Positions 1 to 7,872 of a stretch of 10,165 nt of DNA are shown piece by piece. Below the pieces are notes generated by a model, which saw only the letters and a program-made list of their open reading frames with translations, had not been told where the DNA came from and did no database searches. Source of the DNA: an uncultured Bacteroidota bacterium (lineage in GTDB: Bacteria; Bacteroidota; Bacteroidia; Chitinophagales; Chitinophagaceae). The translations under genes and the position numbers were made by a program. The number at the start of each line of letters is the position of its first letter. Within the stretch, counting starts at the first letter, position 1. The stretch covers positions 1-10,165 of the forward strand of contig CAINOM010000040.1 in NCBI GenBank assembly GCA_903851455.1, written 5' to 3'.

Positions 1-3000
1 CATCGGTGATCGTTATCTCAGCGCTGGTAATAGACTGACTGCCCCATAATATGTTCAGCTCACGGCTCGCCGGATTGGGATATAATGTTAAGCCCTTGAT
101 GGTCGCCAATGGCGCGACACCCGTATTGTTAACACTTATGCTCACCGAGTTAAAAGACGTATAGCCACCGCAAAGGCCGCTGCTCACTACCCTGCACGAT
201 ACTGAATCGTGATCACTGAAACTACTGAAGTAGACGGAAGAAGTAGCCCCCGGTACAACAATTCCATTCACCAGCCATTCATAAACCGGCGATGTACCGC
301 CATCGAGTACGTTGGCTGTAAGTGTATCAACCTGGGCATGAGATACAGTAAAACCAGGATCAGCAGTTATGTTTACGACAGGTAATACAGGAGGTTCTGC
401 AATAACCGTTATTGATTGTAATGCGGAGTCAGGCACTGCGCAGGCCGCACTGCTCATCATTTTTACTGTCACGATATCCCCGTTTGTAGGGAAATATGTG
501 TGATAAGCCCCACTGCCGGCATCCACCCCATTGACCGTCCATTGATAAACAGGAACCGCACCACCGCCGGTTCCCGCGGCTGCAAACGTAGTCATAGTTC
601 CTTCACAAAGAGTATCCGTCGGCGTAACACCTACTCCCGGAACAACTATAGGGTGAACGTTCTCCGAATAAATGGCAACGTCGGTACCGCAGGCATTTGT
701 TACGGTATAAGAAATGACGGCGGAACCAGCCACCATACCTGTTACATCACCCGTACTCCCAACGGATGCTATGGCCGGGCTTCCGGATACCCAGGCGCCG
801 CCACCGGCCGTGCTGGTCAGTGATATGGTCGCTCCTGCGCACAGCATGGTGTCACCACTTATGAAGCCTGCACTTGGCAACGGGTTTACAGTTACCGCGT
901 AAGTTGCTATATTGGAGCCGCAATCATTGGTTACGATGTAAGAGATCGTTGCAACACCTGCCACAATCCCGGTCACATCACCAGCAGTGCCGATAGTGGC
1001 AATGCCAGGACTTGCCGAACTCCATGCGCCGCCTGAGGCTGTGCTGGCAAGTGAAACAGATGTATCGGCACAAACAGTGCCCGGACCGCTTATGATCCCG
1101 GCATCGGGCGTTGCGTTTATCGTCTGCTCAAAGGTCGCAATATCTGTACCGCAACTGTTGGTTACAGAATAAGAAATAACTACGCTACCGCCTGCCACGC
1201 CTGTTACCAGACCATCACTGTTTACTGTTGCTACCCCTGCACTTCCTGAAGTCCATAGTCCGCCACTGGCCGTACTGCTCAACGGTACAGACGCGCCCGT
1301 GCACAACGTGGCGGCGCCGCTTATACTTCCGGCGGCGGGTAGCGGGGCTACAGAAACTGTGGTCGCAATCATTCCAGTGCCGCAGCCGTTGGTTACCGTA
1401 TATGAAATCATAGCTGTTCCGGTGCTGACCGCAGTAACAGAGCCAGAACTGCTCACTGTGGCAATGCCTGTTGCGTCACTGTTCCAGGTGCCCGTTGTTA
1501 CTGTATCTGACAAAAGAGATGTGCCGCTTCCACAAATGGTCAGCGCACCCATTATCGGGCCGGGTGTTGGAATTACATTTACCGCAACAACGCTGATTGC
1601 AGATTTGGTCGCACAGCTATTAGAAACAGTATAACTCACCGTGTCCAGTCCGGCAAATGCGCCGGTCACAACACCCCCGCTTACTGTTGCATTTGCATTG
1701 GTCACATTCCATATACCGCCTGTTGACGTATTGATCAGCGTATCATAAGCGCCTGCGCATACACTGTTATTCCCGGCAATGGGGGCTATGCCAATGGTGT
1801 TCTGCACAAGGTTGGTCATAACTACGGGGTTGTCATCAAAATAAATGCCCGCCTGGTTTCCCACCATTTCACCATCCGCAAGACCGGATTTAGCGTTAAT
1901 ACTGAAGATCACCATACCATCTGAATTGCTGTGGTGCGAAGTATCCAGCAGATTAATATTTGGGAAATCGAATTTCACTATGTTGTGGCCACTGTATGTC
2001 AGCATGGTCGTATTCATGGTTGCTGATGCAGATATTATCGCAAAACTGTTCAGATCCAGGTCATCAGAAAGTGTATCAAGAACATAAATATTGTGGGCGG
2101 TATCATTGCCTGTATTTTCAAAATTGATCTTGTATTGCAGCGGTGTACACGGCAATACGTACCCTTGCGGCGCAACTTCCAGGTCATTAGGATCCCAGGA
2201 GCTCTTCACTGTATCGCACTTAGTGATGGTATTGTTGTCGGGGTTGGCGTCTCCAATAGTGGGACTTACACTTATCGTGGAGTGCACGGTATCACCAGGT
2301 ACCAGCCACCCCAGTGAATAGGAGCGTGCTAACCATACCGTGATGAGGCTGCTGGAACCAGCCGACAAAGAGCTTAGGTCCCATGTGATCGTATTACCGG
2401 CGATGCTGGTAGGCGCCGGGCTGGCACTGCTGAAGCTATACTTGGCATCAAAGATCATGGTAACGACCGGCGCAACAGATGTACAGAACGAATTACTCAC
2501 CTGTATGTTCGTCATCTGTGAGTGCCGGCCTGTAGATGCCGCTGATGAAGAAGTAACACTAAGGTCAAACGAAGTGGTAGTTCCGGAACAATTAAGTCCC
2601 ATAAATTTCGGTGCATAAGTCGAAAGAGAGGTCACCGTATCATACACAACGGCAGCGCAGGTTCCTGTCATTCCGCCCGGCAGCGAAAGAACCTTGAACC
2701 CATATATAGTGCCTGCCGGACCAAGAGCTTTGTAATACAGGCCGCTGGTGGCATTGAGGGTATCTATTGCTATGCCATTTGAATCCACCTCTACTGAAGT
2801 CGCCAACGTATTGTATACTTCCCATGCGTCAAATGTGCAATTTGCATTTGCATCATAATAGAATTTCAGCGGCAGAATGTGGCAGTTTAAATATTCATAA
2901 CTGAAGGTTACGGAATCTAAAGCTGTTGTGCCCATATACAGCACCTGCTTCACAAAATAGGTACCGGCAGAAACATAGGAATGATACACATCGGCATGAC

Positions 3001-5683
3001 AAAGACCCGTGGCTGTCAGGGTTACATTGGTAGACCCACCATCACCAAAATACGTGGTCACATTATAAGCAGATGAGAGCCCGCATGTACTGATGTAGAA
3101 ATGTGCAGCAGTGCAGGAGGTATCCGGGACACTGACTATATAATGTGCACCGATAACATTATTGACATTTATATAAGCCGGTAATGAATTAGCCGACTGC
3201 CCACTGCTAAGACAAGTAGTTGTGCACCGATAGTATTGCGATGTTGCAGCGTTGAAAGAATAACTCGCGGATGTTGCGCCGCCCAGGTCTGTCCAGGTAG
3301 CGCTATCATTTGAGGTCTGCCATTGGTAGCCGAACGCAGAAGATATCGCAACCCCGGTAAGGCTTACGGTACCCGCATTACCATAGCACAGTGCGGCGTC
3401 GCTAGTCGTTGCACTGCCCCCTGCAGGTGTGCCCGAGCAGGTGCATATGAGCACTGTAACGGTAGCAGTATTGGCGCATCCGGTTGGTATCGTATAGCTG
3501 ATCGTTGTCGTGCCTGCGGTGCCGGCTGTGATAACGCCCGAGATCGACCCAATTGATGCTACCCCGGAACTGCTACTGGTCCATATACCGCCCGGCAAAG
3601 CATCACTTAGATTGGTCGTAGACCCTGCACACAGGCTCGTAGTACCAACTATTCCAGGAGGCACTGCATTGGCCGTAACAACTGCTGTCACTATACATCC
3701 GGCGGGCGTTGTGTAGGTTATCACAGCAGTGCCGGCCGTACCGCTCGTCACAACGCCGGTCGCGGACACTGTTACCATGGTGCTACTCCACACACCGCCG
3801 GGAGATACATCGCTGAGTGTTGTTGAGGTGCCTGCGCAAAAACTTAGGGTGCCGAATATCGCACCGGGTAACGGATTAACTGTTACCACTACGGTATTGA
3901 AACATCCTGTTCCGAGTGTGTAGCTAATTATTGCTGTGCCGGCAGAAATGCCGGAAAAAAGACCCGTGGCGCTTACCGAAACTATAGCGACATTGCTGCT
4001 GGTCCAGTTTCCCCCTGGCACGGGATCACTCAATGCGCTTCCTGAGCCTACACAGACCGACAATATCCCACTGATCGGAGCAGGGGCAGGATTAATTGTT
4101 ACTGTCGCCAGCGCCATGCAACCGGCCGATGCGGCATAAGTGATAACCGTCACGCCGGAAGAAATACCCGTTACCGAACCCGTGCTGGATACCACGGCTA
4201 CTCCGGGGTTGCTGCTACTCCACGTTCCGCCCGGTGATAAATCAGATAGCTGATCCGGTACGCCATCGCAAAGACTTATAGGACCCAATATCGGGGAAAG
4301 TGTATTGACGGTCACGACCCTCGTCGCATAGCAACCCGATGGCAACGAATAAGTGATAATGGTGGTTCCGGTCGCGATGCCCGCAACTACCCCACTCACG
4401 TCTATCGTGCCTACAGCAGTATTGCTGCTGCTCCACGTTCCGCCTGGCGTAGGGTCGGTAAGGTTGGTCGTTGTTCCGGCACAAATACCACTGATCCCGG
4501 TAATAGACGACGAGCCGGGATTTACAGTGAGGACCTTGGTTGTATAACAGCCAGAGGAAATTGTATAACTAATTGTTGCTGTTCCCGTAGTTCCCGCGAT
4601 TATAATAATATATCCTGTAGAACTATCTACCAAGGCGATAGCTAAATTGTTGGACGTCCAAATTCCACCAACTGTCGCATCAGTGAGTAGAGTTGTATTT
4701 CCGGGGCAAACGGATAATGTACCGTTTATTGGGGTCGGCATTGGATTGATAGTTAGCACCGCTGTCGTGACGCAACCTGTTGGTAAGGTATAGGTGACGA
4801 CTGAGGTTGCAGGAGCTCCAATACCGGTCACTACACCGGTTGGCGAAATTATCGCAACTGCGGGATTGCTGGTGACCCACGAACCAGGTGAGTATAGATC
4901 GCTTAGCTGGGTGGTGCCCCCCACGCATACCTGCAGATTTCCGTTTATTGCCGGCGGATCTGGATTTACCGTCACTACCGCGGTTGAATAGCATCCTGTA
5001 CCAAGTGTATAGGTAATTGTAGCCGTTCCGGATGCCCCAACGCCCGTCACGAGACCAGTACTGTTTACAATAGCCATAGCGGGATTACTGGTGCTCCAAC
5101 CTCCGCCCGAAGGGCCATCTGTCAACGGTGTTGACAGACCGCTACACATCACCAGCGTGCCGAGAATTGCTGAAGGAGGAGGGTTTATGGTCGCCATCGC
5201 AGTTGTAAAACATCCGGTGGGCAGCGTATAGCTTACTATAGCAGTGCCGGGATAAAAACCTGCAAGTATTCCGCTGCCGGCAGCTACGGTAGCTATACCA
5301 GGAGCGCTGCTGCTCCATGTCCCCCCTGCAGTTGCATCCGTCAGGCTCGATGTATTTCCAAGGCAAACATTTAAGCTCCCGCTGATGGCCGCCGGAAGCG
5401 GATTCACAGTAACATTTATCGTCGAATAATCAATACCCAACGTGTACGTGATCGTAGCTGTTACAGGCACCGGTATTCCAGTCATTACACCCGTCACCAC
5501 TCCCGTACTACTAACTGTAGCCATGGCAACTGCGCTGCTGCTCCAGGTACCGCCAGGCACGCCATTAGATAGCGCGGTGTACGATCCCTGGCAAACCGAT
5601 GGATTTCCGGTTATGGAAGGTAAAATAGCAAACGACGAAAAAGTGCATAGCACTGCCAGTAGAGAGAGGTACAGGTGTTTCAT
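1..5683 (-). CDS. Giant T9SS-secreted Ig-like repeat surface protein (3' end outside window)
   Basis: I read one open frame from ATG at 5683 to the window edge, 1,894 codons without a stop. Residues 1-19 form a signal peptide (MKHLYLSLLAVLC, ending SSFA). Residues 20-745 hold ten Ig-like (BIG2-like) repeats. About 746-842 is an Ig-like domain with YQWQ, about 843-930 a PKD-like segment (YFGDGGS, then YHSY), and about 932-1160 an SdrD/DUF11-like region (DANANC, EVDSNG). Residues 1163-1296 are DUF7619-like, from WDPND through FENTGND to GIYFDDNPVVMTN. About 1297-1678 are five more repeats, followed by two Ig-like domains (YQWTVNG; YEWLVNG). From about 1856 a T9SS type A sorting domain starts with LTLYPNPASRELNI. 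About 40-45 residues should lie beyond the edge if that domain has normal length. The family suggests export by Sec and then the T9SS to the cell surface or medium, with a likely role in adhesion or matrix. Function and ligand are inference. No enzyme domain is visible. The start is preceded by an AT-rich 127-bp gap after a terminator, so it is probably transcribed on its own. Confidence 0.93.
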   Translation of the reverse strand, partial: MKHLYLSLLAVLCTFSSFAILPSITGNPSVCQGSYTALSNGVPGGTWSSSAVAMATVSSTGVVTGVMTGIPVPVTATITYTLGIDYSTINVTVNPLPAAISGSLNVCLGNTSSLTDATAGGTWSSSAPGIATVAAGSGILAGFYPGTAIVSYTLPTGCFTTAMATINPPPSAILGTLVMCSGLSTPLTDGPSGGGWSTSNPAMAIVNSTGLVTGVGASGTATITYTLGTGCYSTAVVTVNPDPPAINGNLQVCVGGTTQLSDLYSPGSWVTSNPAVAIISPTGVVTGIGAPATSVVTYTLPTGCVTTAVLTINPMPTPINGTLSVCPGNTTLLTDATVGGIWTSNNLAIALVDSSTGYIIIIAGTTGTATISYTISSGCYTTKVLTVNPGSSSITGISGICAGTTTNLTDPTPGGTWSSSNTAVGTIDVSGVVAGIATGTTIITYSLPSGCYATRVVTVNTLSPILGPISLCDGVPDQLSDLSPGGTWSSSNPGVAVVSSTGSVTGISSGVTVITYAASAGCMALATVTINPAPAPISGILSVCVGSGSALSDPVPGGNWTSSNVAIVSVSATGLFSGISAGTAIISYTLGTGCFNTVVVTVNPLPGAIFGTLSFCAGTSTTLSDVSPGGVWSSTMVTVSATGVVTSGTAGTAVITYTTPAGCIVTAVVTANAVPPGIVGTTSLCAGSTTNLSDALPGGIWTSSSSGVASIGSISGVITAGTAGTTTISYTIPTGCANTATVTVLICTCSGTPAGGSATTSDAALCYGNAGTVSLTGVAISSAFGYQWQTSNDSATWTDLGGATSASYSFNAATSQYYRCTTTCLSSGQSANSLPAYINVNNVIGAHYIVSVPDTSCTAAHFYISTCGLSSAYNVTTYFGDGGSTNVTLTATGLCHADVYHSYVSAGTYFVKQVLYMGTTALDSVTFSYEYLNCHILPLKFYYDANANCTFDAWEVYNTLATSVEVDSNGIAIDTLNATSGLYYKALGPAGTIYGFKVLSLPGGMTGTCAAVVYDTVTSLSTYAPKFMGLNCSGTTTSFDLSVTSSSAASTGRHSQMTNIQVSNSFCTSVAPVVTMIFDAKYSFSSASPAPTSIAGNTITWDLSSLSAGSSSLITVWLARSYSLGWLVPGDTVHSTISVSPTIGDANPDNNTITKCDTVKSSWDPNDLEVAPQGYVLPCTPLQYKINFENTGNDTAHNIYVLDTLSDDLDLNSFAIISASATMNTTMLTYSGHNIVKFDFPNINLLDTSHHSNSDGMVIFSINAKSGLADGEMVGNQAGIYFDDNPVVMTNLVQNTIGIAPIAGNNSVCAGAYDTLINTSTGGIWNVTNANATVSGGVVTGAFAGLDTVSYTVSNSCATKSAISVVAVNVIPTPGPIMGALTICGSGTSLLSDTVTTGTWNSDATGIATVSSSGSVTAVSTGTAMISYTVTNGCGTGMIATTVSVAPLPAAGSISGAATLCTGASVPLSSTASGGLWTSGSAGVATVNSDGLVTGVAGGSVVISYSVTNSCGTDIATFEQTINATPDAGIISGPGTVCADTSVSLASTASGGAWSSASPGIATIGTAGDVTGIVAGVATISYIVTNDCGSNIATYAVTVNPLPSAGFISGDTMLCAGATISLTSTAGGGAWVSGSPAIASVGSTGDVTGMVAGSAVISYTVTNACGTDVAIYSENVHPIVVPGVGVTPTDTLCEGTMTTFAAAGTGGGAVPVYQWTVNGVDAGSGAYHTYFPTNGDIVTVKMMSSAACAVPDSALQSITVIAEPPVLPVVNITADPGFTVSHAQVDTLTANVLDGGTSPVYEWLVNGIVVPGATSSVYFSSFSDHDSVSCRVVSSGLCGGYTSFNSVSISVNNTGVAPLATIKGLTLYPNPASRELNILWGSQSITSAEITITD
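650..1790 (-). repeat. Array C: five tandem Ig-like coding repeats of a second subtype, about 76 aa each
   Basis: Five units of about 230 bp lie between the DUF7619-like domain and the last Ig-like domains. They share GG-x-W and G-x-V-T-G with array A. Their end differs: most have S-Y-x-V-T-N-x-C-G-T/S instead of T-G-C, and most start with P-x-A-G-x-I-S-G. Units 3 to 5 are the most alike, so they probably arose by later duplication than the rest. The first unit (IAPIAGNNSVCAG) is the most diverged and joins directly to the DUF7619-like domain. Confidence 0.87.
3449..5626 (-). repeat. Array A: ten tandem Ig-like coding repeats, about 72 aa each
   Basis: Ten in-frame units average about 218 bp. 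Each begins with a small-residue P-x-x-I-x-G stretch, then VC-x-G, a Leu-Ser/Thr-Asp, GG-x-W-S/T-S-S, A-x-V, TG-V-V-T-G, G-T-A-x-I-S-Y-T, and ends T-G-C-x-x-T-x-x-V-T-V-N-P. The two cysteines per unit could form a disulfide outside the cytoplasm. Unit 1 lacks the second cysteine (LGIDYST in its place). Unit 5 has GYIIIIAG where the others have a GVVTG-type turn. Unit 9 is about three residues short after GGVWSS. The units differ clearly from one another, so the array is old rather than freshly amplified. Confidence 0.9.
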
Positions 5684-5810
5684 AAAATGTGTGCGCTTTT
5701 AGGGGAACATTGCTTTCAGTAGCAAAAACCATACCACAATTTACGATAAAGTGTATATCTAAGAAAGAAGTCTACAAAAAAAGAAGAATATTTTTCCCGG
5801 CAGCACATGA

Positions 5811-5839
5811 AAAAGCCCAACAGCGTTTGTTGGGCTTTT
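5811..5839 (-). terminator. Intrinsic terminator, perfect 12-bp stem
   Basis: AAAAGCCCAACA (5811-5822) pairs perfectly with TGTTGGGCTTTT (5828-5839) around a 5-base loop. On the minus strand the GC-rich stem runs into a T tract, so it can end the transcript of the dehydratase and membrane-protein genes upstream. The A/T arms are symmetrical, so it may also work on the plus strand. It separates that unit from the giant surface-protein gene starting at 5683. Confidence 0.88.
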
Positions 5840-5870
5840 ATTGTTTCCTGAAAAATACTTTGCAACGGGC

Positions 5871-5903
5871 ATTTTCAAATTTTCAAATCTGCACATTCAA
5901 ATT
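5871..5903. repeat. Short AT-rich direct repeat (TTCAAAT, three copies)
   Basis: TTCAAAT occurs at 5874-5880, 5882-5888 and 5896-5902. The last copy overlaps the stop codon of the membrane-protein gene. Tandem TTTTCAAAT-type runs are, from memory, common between genes in Chitinophagaceae-like genomes. Here it lies between the gene end and the terminator, so it forms part of the 3' untranslated region. No function is evident. Confidence 0.4.
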
Positions 5904-6279
5904 ACTGCTCCATCTTATCCATCCAGTGCACTTCCGGCGCTTTCTTATCCGGCATACGGTCCAGTATGTAACGGATAATAAGATAACCACCAAGACCGAA
6001 AAGCTCTACCGTGATCAGATGCAATGGATTTGCCGCAAATGCCTGTATGAGCTGCTGCGCCACAGCTTGTCTTGTCTTATAGTCGGCGCCGTTCAGCTGA
6101 TCGAATTTTACTACGTCGCGGCAGAAGAACACCACCACGAAAATGTATCCGGCAAAATAAGTCAGCAGGAAAGCTACCGCCGTGATAAACGCCCATGCTG
6201 TTGCATTTTGCGCTTTCAGTTTCGCCCTTACACTGTTCTTGTAGGCCAGGTACACCAGTAAAATAAGATCAAATATCAT
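5902..6279 (-). CDS. Small membrane protein of unknown function
   Basis: A 125-residue protein that I do not recognise as a named family. A short hydrophobic N terminus (MIFDLILLVYLAY) is followed by a basic stretch with KNSVRAKLKAQ. A strong membrane segment lies at about residues 27-52 (AVAFLLTYFAGYIFVVVFF) and another at about 87-106 (ITVELFGLGGYLIIRYIL). The tail is charged and polar (RMPDKKAPEVHWMDKMEQ). This suggests two or three inner-membrane passes. I chose ATG 6279 because AAAGAGGTGG lies directly before it. An in-frame TTG at 6312 would add 11 residues, with the basic LKKRW. The gene starts 56 bp after the dehydratase stop and is followed by the strong terminator, so the two are probably one transcript. 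A link to sugar or envelope metabolism is only a guess from that neighbour. Confidence 0.8.
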   Translation of the reverse strand: MIFDLILLVYLAYKNSVRAKLKAQNATAWAFITAVAFLLTYFAGYIFVVVFFCRDVVKFDQLNGADYKTRQAVAQQLIQAFAANPLHLITVELFGLGGYLIIRYILDRMPDKKAPEVHWMDKMEQ

Positions 6280-6335
6280 CCACCTCTTTTTTAAAAATAA
6301 CACGCTGCTCAAATACGGAGCAATCGGGCCATTAA

Positions 6336-7541
6336 CTATATTGATTTCATGAACTCAGTAACACTCTCCATCACATGATTTATCTGCTCATCGTTCAGGC
6401 CGTGGTGACACGCCAGCAGCATACCGCCGCGCATTACCTTGTCCGACTCCGGATAACCATTCTTAGCTACTTTGCTTGGCACATGCTTAAAGCCTGGCTG
6501 GCGCAAAATGTTGCCCGTAAATACGGTGCGCGTCTGTATGTTCCTCTTCTCCAGGAATATCTGCAGGTCGCGGCGTATAAATGGCGCACTCTCACGAATG
6601 GTGGAAGCATAAGCCAGCCAGCCGGTACGTGAGTTTGGCAATTGCTTCGGCAGTATAAAAAATTCTTCATACTGCTTGAAGAACTCAAGCATACGGTTAT
6701 AATTGGCCGTGCGCGTATCTATGTTCTTATTCAGCTTATCAAGCTGCACAAGACCAAATGCTGCACCCAGCTCAGATGGCTCGATATTGTATCCCGGCTC
6801 CTCAAACACGAACTTCGCATCATAAGGTATACCGTCTATTTCCACATTAAAGCGGTTCTCTATTTTTTCGCTTTCTACAAACAGCGAAGAACTGCGGCCC
6901 CAGCTGCGCAACAGGCGGCCACGGTCATACAGCGCTTCTGTATTCACACACAGCATACCGCCGTTACCGGCGCAGTTGATGATGTGCGAACCGTAGAAAC
7001 TCGTGGTGCTCATATCCGTATAGCGCCCGCTCGATGCACCGTCTATCTCCGCACCGATAGTATCTGCAGAGTCTTCCAGTACGAAGAGGTTATGCTTGTC
7101 TGCAATTTCGCGCAGTTGCTTCCAGTCGGGCAGATTACCCATCAGGTTGGGTATGATCATCGCCTTTGTTTTTGGCGTTATCATTTCCTCCACCTTGTTG
7201 GCGTCTATGTTATAAGTTCCTTCCTCCACATCTACAAAAGCCGGTATCCAGCCTTTCTTTACCTGTGGGGCCACTGTTGTAGAGAACGTAAGCGCCGGGG
7301 TGATGATCTCACTGCCTGCCTCATAGTTCATCAGGTCGGCAGCAAGGTACAGGGCCGATGAGCCGCTGTTCACACCTATACCATACTTTTTCTTGTACAA
7401 TTCCGCAACGCGGCTTTCCATTTCACGGACATTCTTGCCCATTTGTGTCGATGTGCGCAATACCTTCACCACCGCTTCTACCTCTTCTTCACCATGCACT
7501 GTTCTGCCGTAAGGCACATGTATATAATCTGTTTGTACCAT
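6336..7541 (-). CDS. DegT/DnrJ/EryC1-family PLP enzyme, predicted sugar 3-dehydratase type (Lys to His)
   Basis: A 401-residue fold-type I PLP protein of normal family length, with an ATG start. Visible motifs are the phosphate-binding turn GVNSGSSALYLA (57-68), TPALTFSTTVAP (81-92), and EDSAD (156-160), with Asp157 expected to contact the pyridine nitrogen. In SFYGSH (181-186), His186 stands where aminotransferases have the Schiff-base lysine. GNGG (192-195) and SWGR (213-216) follow. In this family a His at that site is known from ColD (GDP-4-keto-6-deoxymannose 3-dehydratase) and E1/DdhC/AscC (CDP-4-keto-6-deoxyglucose 3-dehydratase). Those enzymes hold the cofactor non-covalently and remove the C3 hydroxyl. 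Asp160 in the ED-x-x-D motif also fits them. After SWGR, where E1 proteins carry [2Fe-2S] cysteines, this protein has SSSLFVE, so it probably lacks the cluster. The likely role is making a 3-deoxy sugar for a surface glycan. The substrate is unknown, and no other nucleotide-sugar gene is in view. It probably leads an operon with the membrane protein downstream. Confidence 0.87.
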   Translation of the reverse strand: MVQTDYIHVPYGRTVHGEEEVEAVVKVLRTSTQMGKNVREMESRVAELYKKKYGIGVNSGSSALYLAADLMNYEAGSEIITPALTFSTTVAPQVKKGWIPAFVDVEEGTYNIDANKVEEMITPKTKAMIIPNLMGNLPDWKQLREIADKHNLFVLEDSADTIGAEIDGASSGRYTDMSTTSFYGSHIINCAGNGGMLCVNTEALYDRGRLLRSWGRSSSLFVESEKIENRFNVEIDGIPYDAKFVFEEPGYNIEPSELGAAFGLVQLDKLNKNIDTRTANYNRMLEFFKQYEEFFILPKQLPNSRTGWLAYASTIRESAPFIRRDLQIFLEKRNIQTRTVFTGNILRQPGFKHVPSKVAKNGYPESDKVMRGGMLLACHHGLNDEQINHVMESVTEFMKSI

Positions 7542-7564
7542 TTAGATTGATGAGATTTAGGCTG

Positions 7565-7572
7565 CGAATATA
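7565..7572 (-). promoter_or_regulatory. Possible Bacteroidota -7 element for the dehydratase operon
   Basis: On the minus strand TATATTCG differs at one base from the Bacteroidota -7 consensus TAnnTTTG. It lies about 24 bases before the ATG at 7541. I found no good TTTG -33 box at 19-21 bases upstream, so this is weak. Confidence 0.22.
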
Positions 7573-7671
7573 GGAGTTTGGAGCCAATTTATTACGTTAA
7601 ATAAGGTTAGCGAGGTGTTTTTGGGACCTATATAAGCCGGACAATGCGTCCCCGTAAGCCCAATTGCGACT

Positions 7672-7702
7672 GTCATCCTGCCCCCCCCCGCCGAAGGGTG
7701 AC
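7672..7702. repeat. Intergenic hairpin with a C9 tract in the loop
   Basis: GTCATCCT (7672-7679) pairs with AGGGTGAC (7695-7702) over eight positions with one G-T wobble. The 15-base loop contains nine C in a row (7681-7689). It lies in the 252-bp gap between the dehydratase gene and the decayed surface-protein gene. GTCATCCTG...AGG-x-TGAC palindromes are, from memory, a common class of dispersed intergenic repeat in Bacteroidota. It has no T run, so a simple terminator is unlikely. I see no gene in the rest of the gap. Confidence 0.45.
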
Positions 7703-7766
7703 TGGCTGAAATTCAGACTCAGTTAAATCAGGAACGCCAGCTCCTTCGCATCCTATAATCTTCCAT

Positions 7767-7872
7767 CCTGCCTGCCGGCACGTATTGAAAATCCTAGTCC
7801 AGCTTCTCAAATTCCACCACCTTCACCCCACCCTCGCCACTTAGGGTTATGTAGTATATACCGGCAGGCAGG
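7767..7872. repeat. 12-bp inverted repeat pair bracketing the 3' end of the decayed gene
   Basis: CCTGCCTGCCGG (7767-7778) is the exact reverse complement of CCGGCAGGCAGG (7861-7872). The second copy encodes the LPAG of the T9SS sorting domain; the first lies just past the stop codon. It may be a dispersed GC-rich intergenic motif, or the start of a long-looped hairpin in the mRNA end. No function can be assigned. Confidence 0.3.

Noticed and set aside
3449..5626. Regularly spaced repeats that might suggest a CRISPR array
   Set aside because: The period is over 200 bp and the repeats are degenerate and lie in frame within one protein; they are Ig-like coding repeats.
500..5702. Numerous short plus-strand open frames rich in Pro, Val, Ala and Thr
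   Set aside because: They are antisense shadows of the repeat-rich giant gene and recur with its repeat period.
5689..6261. Plus-strand open frame (190 codons) across the terminator and opposite the membrane-protein gene
   Set aside because: It reads straight through the hairpin terminator and the TTCAAAT repeats, and gives low-quality, Cys/His/Arg-rich protein.
6642..7361. Long plus-strand open frame (239 codons) opposite the dehydratase gene
   Set aside because: It is antisense to a gene with clear family motifs, and its translation is rich in H, R, Y and C with no recognisable domain.
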